Source: Chthonomonas sp. UBA2391
Lineage (GTDB): Bacteria; Armatimonadota; Fimbriimonadia; Fimbriimonadales; Fimbriimonadaceae
DNA length: 9,372 nt
NCBI GenBank assembly: GCA_002343825.1
Contig: DDSL01000086.1
Span: forward strand, 1-9,372
Reading direction: 5' to 3'
Shown here in pieces: positions 6,046 to 9,372 of the stretch. Both the position numbers and the translations under genes were made by a program. Positions within the stretch are counted from its first letter, which is position 1. Every line of letters starts with the position of its first letter. The notes under the pieces were generated by a model. That model did no database searches, was not told the DNA's origin, and worked only from the letters and a program-made list of their open reading frames with translations.

Positions 6046-6794
6046 TCACCCTCAAAACTGCCGACGAAGTTCACCACATGCGTGAAGCCGGGCGCATCGT
6101 CGCCAAGGTGATCCGAGTTCTCGGCGAGAGTGTGGTCCCGGGAAAGACCACCCTCCTCGACCTCGATCGACTTGGCCATGACACGATCTTGGCGGAAGGG
6201 GGCACACCCAGCTTTCTCGGATATCGGGGCTACCCCAACGCGATCTGTCTCAGCATCAACGAGATGGTGGTCCATGGGATCCCAGATGGCCGCGTCGTCC
6301 AAGAGGGCGATATCCTCGACGTGGACGTCGGGGTCTGCATCAAGGGCTACCACGCCGACGCCTGCTACACCTTTCCGATTGGAGCCATCTCCCCGGCGGC
6401 CCAGCGGTTGCTCAATGTGACTCGGGAGTCTCTCAACCAAGGACTCGCCAAAGCCAAGCCTGGCAACCGGGTCGGAGATATCTCGGCCGCGATTCAAAAG
6501 TATGTCGAGTCGCACCGGTACGGCATCGTTCGCGAACTTGTGGGCCACGGCATCGGCCGCGAGATTCATGAAGAGCCCAGCGTGCCGAACTATGGAAAGG
6601 CTGGAACTGGGCCTAAGCTCAAGCCTGGGATGACCTTTTGCGTCGAGCCGATGGTCAACGAGGGAACCCACAAGGTGCGTGAACTGGCCGATGGCTGGAC
6701 GGTCGTGACGGCCGACGGAAAGCTCAGCGCGCACTACGAGCACACGATTCTGATCACCGAAACCGGTTACGATATCCTCACCCGCGAAGATTAA
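6042..6794 (+). CDS. map: Methionine aminopeptidase, type I
   Basis: This cytoplasmic metalloprotease removes the initiator methionine from nascent proteins whose second residue is small. The 250-residue product has the pita-bread M24 fold with all five metal ligands in place: D95 (DVDVG), D106 (HADAC), H169 (GHGIGREIHE), E202 (VEPM) and E233 (HYEHT). H78 in VVHGIP is the expected substrate-binding histidine. No insertion typical of type II is present and there is no N-terminal SH3-binding extension. The start is GTG sharing bases with the adk TGA stop (GTGA overlap), which suggests translational coupling; GAGGG lies about 10 bases upstream. Confidence 0.97.
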   Translation: MITLKTADEVHHMREAGRIVAKVIRVLGESVVPGKTTLLDLDRLGHDTILAEGGTPSFLGYRGYPNAICLSINEMVVHGIPDGRVVQEGDILDVDVGVCIKGYHADACYTFPIGAISPAAQRLLNVTRESLNQGLAKAKPGNRVGDISAAIQKYVESHRYGIVRELVGHGIGREIHEEPSVPNYGKAGTGPKLKPGMTFCVEPMVNEGTHKVRELADGWTVVTADGKLSAHYEHTILITETGYDILTRED

Positions 6795-6815
6795 ATCCAG
6801 GTTGCCTGTCTGGAT
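6795..6815 (+). promoter_or_regulatory. Small inverted repeat directly after the map stop, in the infA leader
   Basis: ATCCAG at 6795-6800 and CTGGAT at 6810-6815 are perfect inverted repeats that can form a 6-bp stem, or 7 with a G-U pair, around a short loop. The repeat begins at the first base after the map TAA. It lies in the 53-base gap before infA, larger than the neighbouring gaps except the one before rplE. No T run follows, so intrinsic termination is unlikely; it could end or protect a processed transcript or modulate infA translation. The rest of the gap holds GAGGGCGGAAG, the probable infA ribosome-binding region. Function is unproven. Confidence 0.25.
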
Positions 6816-6847
6816 CGTCCATAATGAGGGCGGAAGCTCAATAACTT

Positions 6848-7108
6848 ATGGCTAGAAGATACCGACCAAAGGACAGGAAAGAAGATCCGAACAAGGAACA
6901 GGGCATCGAACTCGAAGGCGTGGTGGTGGAAAATCTCCCCAATGCCCGCTTTCGAATTAAGCTGGACGAGGGAGACCTGGAACTGCTGGCCCACGTCAGC
7001 GGAAAGATGCGGATGCACTGGATTCGCATCCTTCCCGGAGACCGAGTCAAGGTCGAAGTTTCGCCCTACGACCTCACCAAGGGTCGCATCACCTACCGGT
7101 TCCGATAA
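6848..7108 (+). CDS. infA: Translation initiation factor IF-1 with N-terminal extension
   Basis: IF-1 binds the 30S A site and helps IF-2 and IF-3 during initiation. The product is essentially one S1/OB-fold domain (about residues 18-86) with the family sequence IELEGVVVENLPNARFRIKL, then LLAHVSGKMRMHWIRILPGD and VEVSPYDLTKGRITYRFR. It has 86 residues against the usual 71-73. The difference is mainly a 13-residue hydrophilic N-terminal addition, rich in Arg, Lys and Asp. No alternative start codon lies between the ATG and the core, so the extension appears real. GAGGGCGGAAG at 6826-6836 is a rather distant ribosome-binding site. rpmJ, the usual next gene, is absent; a convergent gene ends 4 bases beyond the stop. 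Confidence 0.95.
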   Translation: MARRYRPKDRKEDPNKEQGIELEGVVVENLPNARFRIKLDEGDLELLAHVSGKMRMHWIRILPGDRVKVEVSPYDLTKGRITYRFR

Positions 7109-7109
7109 G

Positions 7110-7139
7110 GACTCACCGCAGCGGAGCGGTCATCGAGTC
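7110..7139. terminator. Possible shared stem-loop at the convergent end of infA and the minus-strand gene
   Basis: GACTC-ACCGC (7110-7119) can pair with GCGGT (7126-7130) and GAGTC (7135-7139), giving ten base pairs with a six-base loop and a four-base bulge (CATC). The structure lies immediately past the infA stop and overlaps the last codons of the minus-strand gene, a fitting place for a two-way terminator. There is no T tract on either side, so it does not meet the standard for an intrinsic terminator. It may be a Rho-related or processing structure, or chance. Confidence 0.3.
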
Positions 7140-7451
7140 GTTGGGCACCGGCTTGTAGGGTGCAGGCGGCTCGACGGTGATCGTCGGACGATCCGGAATC
7201 GGAGCGGTTTCGACCTTCGCACCGTCCGACTTCGCTCCCGCCGCGACGCGACTCCTCATCTCTTGGGCGATTTGCTGAGCATCAGCTTTGGGCTGTTCGC
7301 CAGTGGGTTCGGCCGGCGCCGTCTGGCCGTGATCATGCCCATCGGCGGCCATGGTGCCTTTTGTGGCGTTCATGTTCATCATGGCCACCGCTCCCAAAAG
7401 GAGCACGGCAATCGCGAGCAGAAGGAACGGGAATCGCTTTTGGGACTTCAC
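7113..7451 (-). CDS. Small membrane-anchored or secreted protein of unknown function, Met/His-containing
   Basis: I do not recognise this 112-residue protein. It begins MKSQKRF, then a hydrophobic stretch (about residues 7-25) that could be a signal peptide or single membrane anchor with the rest outside the membrane. Just beyond lies a Met-, His- and Asp-containing part (MMNMN at 24-28 and DGHDHG at 37-42), then a hydrophilic Ala/Gln/Glu stretch and a Pro-rich end (about 84-110). The start is GTG, with GAGG 8-10 bases upstream on the minus strand. GC-rich third positions and the organised composition favour a true gene. It converges on infA and diverges from the glycosyltransferase gene. Metal binding is a weak inference from the Met/His content. 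Confidence 0.7.
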   Translation of the reverse strand: MKSQKRFPFLLLAIAVLLLGAVAMMNMNATKGTMAADGHDHGQTAPAEPTGEQPKADAQQIAQEMRSRVAAGAKSDGAKVETAPIPDRPTITVEPPAPYKPVPNDSMTAPLR

Positions 7452-7477
7452 AAGGGCCTCGTGTCTCTCTCTATGAT
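7447..7477 (+). promoter_or_regulatory. Candidate sigma-70-like promoter for the glycosyltransferase cluster
   Basis: TTCACA (7447-7452; one mismatch to TTGACA) and TATGAT (7472-7477; one mismatch to TATAAT) are separated by 19 bases, slightly longer than ideal. Transcription would start near 7484, giving a leader of about 24 bases with GAGG at 7496-7499 as ribosome-binding site. The -35 box overlaps the start codon of the divergent minus-strand gene. A TAGAAT on the opposite strand (7481-7486) could be that gene's -10 box, but no convincing -35 goes with it. Confidence 0.35.
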
Positions 7478-7507
7478 GACATTCTACGCGTCTGCGAGGT
7501 TCCCCTG

Positions 7508-8566
7508 ATGCGCGTCGCTGTCGATGCTCGCTTGCTATTTGGAGCCTTTACCGGGGATTCCAGCTATTGGAAGGGTCTGCACCACGGTCTGGCCCAGGTC
7601 GAATCCCCTCTCGAAGTCCTCTCCTGCTTTCGTGGATCGGTACCTTCCACCTTTAAGGGGACGGGGATCGGGATAAATGCACGGACTGGTAGGTGGTTTA
7701 GCCTCGTCGCGTGGCCTCTCTGGTGCCGACGGAATGGAATCAACGTCGCCCACACTCAGTACAACGTCTCGCCGCTTTTGGGTCCCCGGGCCGTGACCAC
7801 GATCCATGATGTCTCCTTCTTGATTGGCCCGGAGTGGTTTCGGCCCCGCGATCGCGCGTTGCTCCAGCGGGGAGTTCCTGCGAGCGTGGCCCGGGCGGGG
7901 GCCGTTATCACGGTCAGCGAGACTTCCAAGGGCGAGATCGAACACCATATCCCCGCCGCTCGGGGAAAGACCCACGTCACCTACAATGCCCTCGACCCTG
8001 ACTTCGATCCCCCGAAGCGGACTGAAGCGGCCCAGCTCCTGGAACGTGATCTCGGCCTCTCGGGTCCATTCCTTCTCACCGTCGGGACCCGGTGGCCTCG
8101 GAAAAATCTGAAGCTCGCGGTCGAAGCCACGCGGGGAATCGGGATCCCGTTGGTAATCGCCGGGAAGTTTGGATGGGGTGACGAAGCCAAAGAGCCGCAT
8201 GTTGTCCTGCCCGGCTACGTCTCGGCCGAGCTCCTTCAAGCGCTCTATGCGGCCGCCAAGGTGTATCTCGCACCGAGTCTTCACGAGGGGTTTGGAATCC
8301 CGCTCCTAGAATCCTGGGCGGCCGAAACTCCCGTGATCTGCGGTTCGGGCGGGGCTTTACCCGAGGTCGCGGGAGATGCCGCCCTGGTCCTCTCGACCTA
8401 TGACCCAGTGGATTGGCACCGAGAACTCCGAGGTCTCCTAGCTGATTCCGGTAAAGTGGAGAGGATGCGGGTCGCCGGTAAGGAGCGCCTCAAGCGCTTC
8501 TCGTGGAAAGAAACCGCCCGCAAAACGTTGGAGATCTACGAACTTGTCGGCCAATCTCGACCCTGA
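7508..8566 (+). CDS. GT-B fold glycosyltransferase, family 4-like
   Basis: The 352-residue product has a Rossmann-like N domain starting MRVAVDARLL and containing TTIHDVSFL (97-105) and AGAVITVSETSK (130-141). The C-terminal nucleotide-sugar domain begins near FLLTVGTRWPRKNLK (188-202). It includes AGKFGWG, VVLPGYVS (232-239), YLAPSLHEGFGIPLLESWAA (253-272) and a PEVAGDAALV stretch. E260 and E268 form the EX7E motif of retaining GT4 enzymes. It probably transfers a sugar from a nucleotide donor to a cell-surface glycan or lipid at the cytoplasmic membrane, but donor and acceptor cannot be told. The frame is open upstream to 7361; ATG 7508 was chosen because GAGG stands 8 bases before it and the longer N-terminus would overlap the divergent gene. 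It overlaps the next gene by 23 bases. Confidence 0.9.
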   Translation: MRVAVDARLLFGAFTGDSSYWKGLHHGLAQVESPLEVLSCFRGSVPSTFKGTGIGINARTGRWFSLVAWPLWCRRNGINVAHTQYNVSPLLGPRAVTTIHDVSFLIGPEWFRPRDRALLQRGVPASVARAGAVITVSETSKGEIEHHIPAARGKTHVTYNALDPDFDPPKRTEAAQLLERDLGLSGPFLLTVGTRWPRKNLKLAVEATRGIGIPLVIAGKFGWGDEAKEPHVVLPGYVSAELLQALYAAAKVYLAPSLHEGFGIPLLESWAAETPVICGSGGALPEVAGDAALVLSTYDPVDWHRELRGLLADSGKVERMRVAGKERLKRFSWKETARKTLEIYELVGQSRP

Positions 8567-8735
8567 TCTGCTCGCGCTCCTGGCATGTCCTTATTGCCCG
8601 GACCGTCCGCCGCTCCGGCTGGATGGAGAGCGCTTGATCTGCGATCAATGCCGAGGGGCCTATCCCATCCTCCAAGGAATCCCCCATCTCCTCGTCGAAA
8701 ACCGAATCCCTCTAGACGAACATGCCGAACACTGA
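8544..8735 (+). CDS. Trm112-like (YcaR/UPF0434 family) small zinc protein
   Basis: The 63-residue product has the family pattern LLALLACPYCPDRPPLRLDG, then LICDQCRGAYPILQGIPHLL. The pairs C15/C18 (CPYC) and C33/C36 (CDQC) would hold one zinc. Family members in eukaryotes and archaea, and some bacteria, activate SAM-dependent methyltransferases as small partner subunits; many bacterial members have no assigned role. The start is TTG with GGAGA at 8532-8536 region upstream, inside the glycosyltransferase gene. This is the only start that leaves a normal N-terminus before the first cysteine pair. It overlaps both neighbours (23 and 14 bases), so it is likely translated as part of one operon. Confidence 0.85.
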   Translation: MSANLDPDLLALLACPYCPDRPPLRLDGERLICDQCRGAYPILQGIPHLLVENRIPLDEHAEH

Positions 8736-9177
8736 ACTCAAGGTCCTCATTCTCTACGGACCGAACCTCAATTTGACCGGATTCCGCGAGCCCGATCTCT
8801 ACGGGAAGAAACCTCTGGAAGAGATCGACGAGATGATCCGCCTGGAAGCAGAGAACCTTGGAATCGAAACCCGGATCCTGCAGAGCAACCACGAGGGCGT
8901 CCTCATCGACACGATCCAAGAGCACCGCAAATGGGCCGACGCGATCATTATTAACCCGGGCGCGCTGACTCACTACAGCATTGCCCTGCGCGATGCCCTG
9001 ACTAGTGTTCGCCTGCCGGTCTTTGAGGTTCACCTCAGCAACATCTATTCCCGCGAGGAGTTCCGGCACCACTCGGTGGTTGCTCCGGTAGCCGTAGGCT
9101 GCATCGTCGGGTGCGGAGGGTACGGCTTTGTCCTCGCCCTTCACGCGATCAAAAACCTCGTTACGGAGGTGGTCTAA
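8722..9177 (+). CDS. aroQ: 3-dehydroquinate dehydratase, type II
   Basis: This cytoplasmic enzyme converts 3-dehydroquinate to 3-dehydroshikimate, the third step of the shikimate pathway to aromatic amino acids. The 151-residue product has the type II pattern: YGPNLNLTGFREPDLYG (12-28) with N15, R22 and the catalytic Tyr27, then QSNHEG (54-59), INPGALTHYSIALRDAL (77-93) with N78 and H84, and FEVHLSNIY with E102 and the catalytic H104, followed by REEFRHHS (R115). The residue before GPNLN is Tyr, where many homologues have Asn. The ATG overlaps the preceding gene by 14 bases and has no strong ribosome-binding site, suggesting coupling. Followed closely by a pepP-like gene, a common pairing. 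Confidence 0.96.
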   Translation: MPNTELKVLILYGPNLNLTGFREPDLYGKKPLEEIDEMIRLEAENLGIETRILQSNHEGVLIDTIQEHRKWADAIIINPGALTHYSIALRDALTSVRLPVFEVHLSNIYSREEFRHHSVVAPVAVGCIVGCGGYGFVLALHAIKNLVTEVV

Positions 9178-9180
9178 ACC

Positions 9181-9372
9181 GTGTCTCAGATTCAAATTGA
9201 TAAAATTCGTGGCCAGATGGATGCCCAGGGCATCCCTGCACTTCTCATTAGCGACTCCTTAAACCTGGGGTGGGCTTCAGGATTCACCGGGAGTTCGGGA
9301 ATGGGATTGGTGACGGCGAAGGAAGCGATCTTCATCACCGATAGCCGCTACACCATCCAAGCTGCCGACGAG
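9181..9372 (+). CDS. Xaa-Pro aminopeptidase/prolidase-like M24 peptidase, N-terminal part (runs off the window)
   Basis: The frame is open from a GTG to the window edge, giving 64 residues. The sequence matches the N-terminal creatinase/prolidase domain of proline-specific M24 peptidases: GIPALLISDSLNLGWASGFT (17-36), GSSGMGLVT and IFITDSRYTIQA (50-61). The TGFTGSS-like and TDxRYxxQA patterns are characteristic. Such enzymes cleave the bond before a proline at a peptide N-terminus. The metal-binding catalytic domain lies beyond the window, so pepP and pepQ types cannot be separated. GGAGGT at 9165-9170, inside the end of aroQ, fixes the start. Only three bases separate it from the aroQ stop. 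Confidence 0.87.
   Translation, partial: MSQIQIDKIRGQMDAQGIPALLISDSLNLGWASGFTGSSGMGLVTAKEAIFITDSRYTIQAADE

Noticed and set aside
6802..6825. TTGCCT and CATAAT as an infA promoter
   Set aside because: The spacing is only 12 bases, too short for a sigma-70 promoter, so the match is probably chance.
7361..7507. Longer N-terminus for the glycosyltransferase
   Set aside because: The extra 49 residues look unlike the family, overlap the divergent gene, and the ATG at 7508 has a proper ribosome-binding site and the typical MRVAVDAR start.
6942..7508. Plus-strand frame running from inside infA across the minus-strand gene
   Set aside because: It overlaps IF-1 in another frame, and its Arg/Ser/Gly/His-rich translation shows no domain; the opposite strand has a better coding candidate.

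Overview
The window is a bacterial chromosome segment of moderately high GC. Most of it (about bases 1-7108) is the spc ribosomal-protein operon in the usual bacterial order: end of rplN, then rplX, rplE, rpsN, rpsH, rplF, rplR, rpsE, rpmD, rplO, secY, adk, map and infA, all on the + strand and tightly packed. S14 is the short zinc-binding (C+) type and adenylate kinase has a four-cysteine zinc lid. Both are common in Gram-positive and deep-branching phyla and unlike E. coli. With the aroQ-pepP adjacency downstream, this suggests a lineage such as Armatimonadota (Fimbriimonadia-like), but that is a low-confidence inference from memory and no 16S gene is present to test it.

The first block makes ribosomal proteins. 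secY encodes the translocon pore. adk, map and infA supply nucleotide balance, removal of the initiator methionine and initiation factor IF-1, so nearly everything serves protein synthesis or export. The operon stops after infA: rpmJ, rpsM, rpsK, rpsD, rpoA and rplQ, which often follow, are not here. A small minus-strand gene for a membrane-anchored, Met/His-containing protein of unknown function instead converges on infA, 4 bases away.

From about 7508 a second + strand cluster begins, divergent from that small gene: a GT-B (family 4-like) glycosyltransferase, a Trm112-like zinc protein, aroQ (type II dehydroquinase) and the 5' end of an M24-family Xaa-Pro aminopeptidase that runs off the window. 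The first three overlap and are probably cotranscribed.

No mobile element, CRISPR array, tRNA or rRNA was found, and I see no clear new biological system. The most notable points are a sharp codon-usage change between rpsN and rpsH (no CGA Arg and mostly GTG Val before it, abundant CGA and GTC after it), a 95-base structured gap before rplE, a doubled-length L30 with a Lys/Ala/Pro tail, a 13-residue N-terminal extension on IF-1, and the unknown small protein placed where the ribosomal cluster breaks. Eight of the 18 visible start codons are GTG or TTG.
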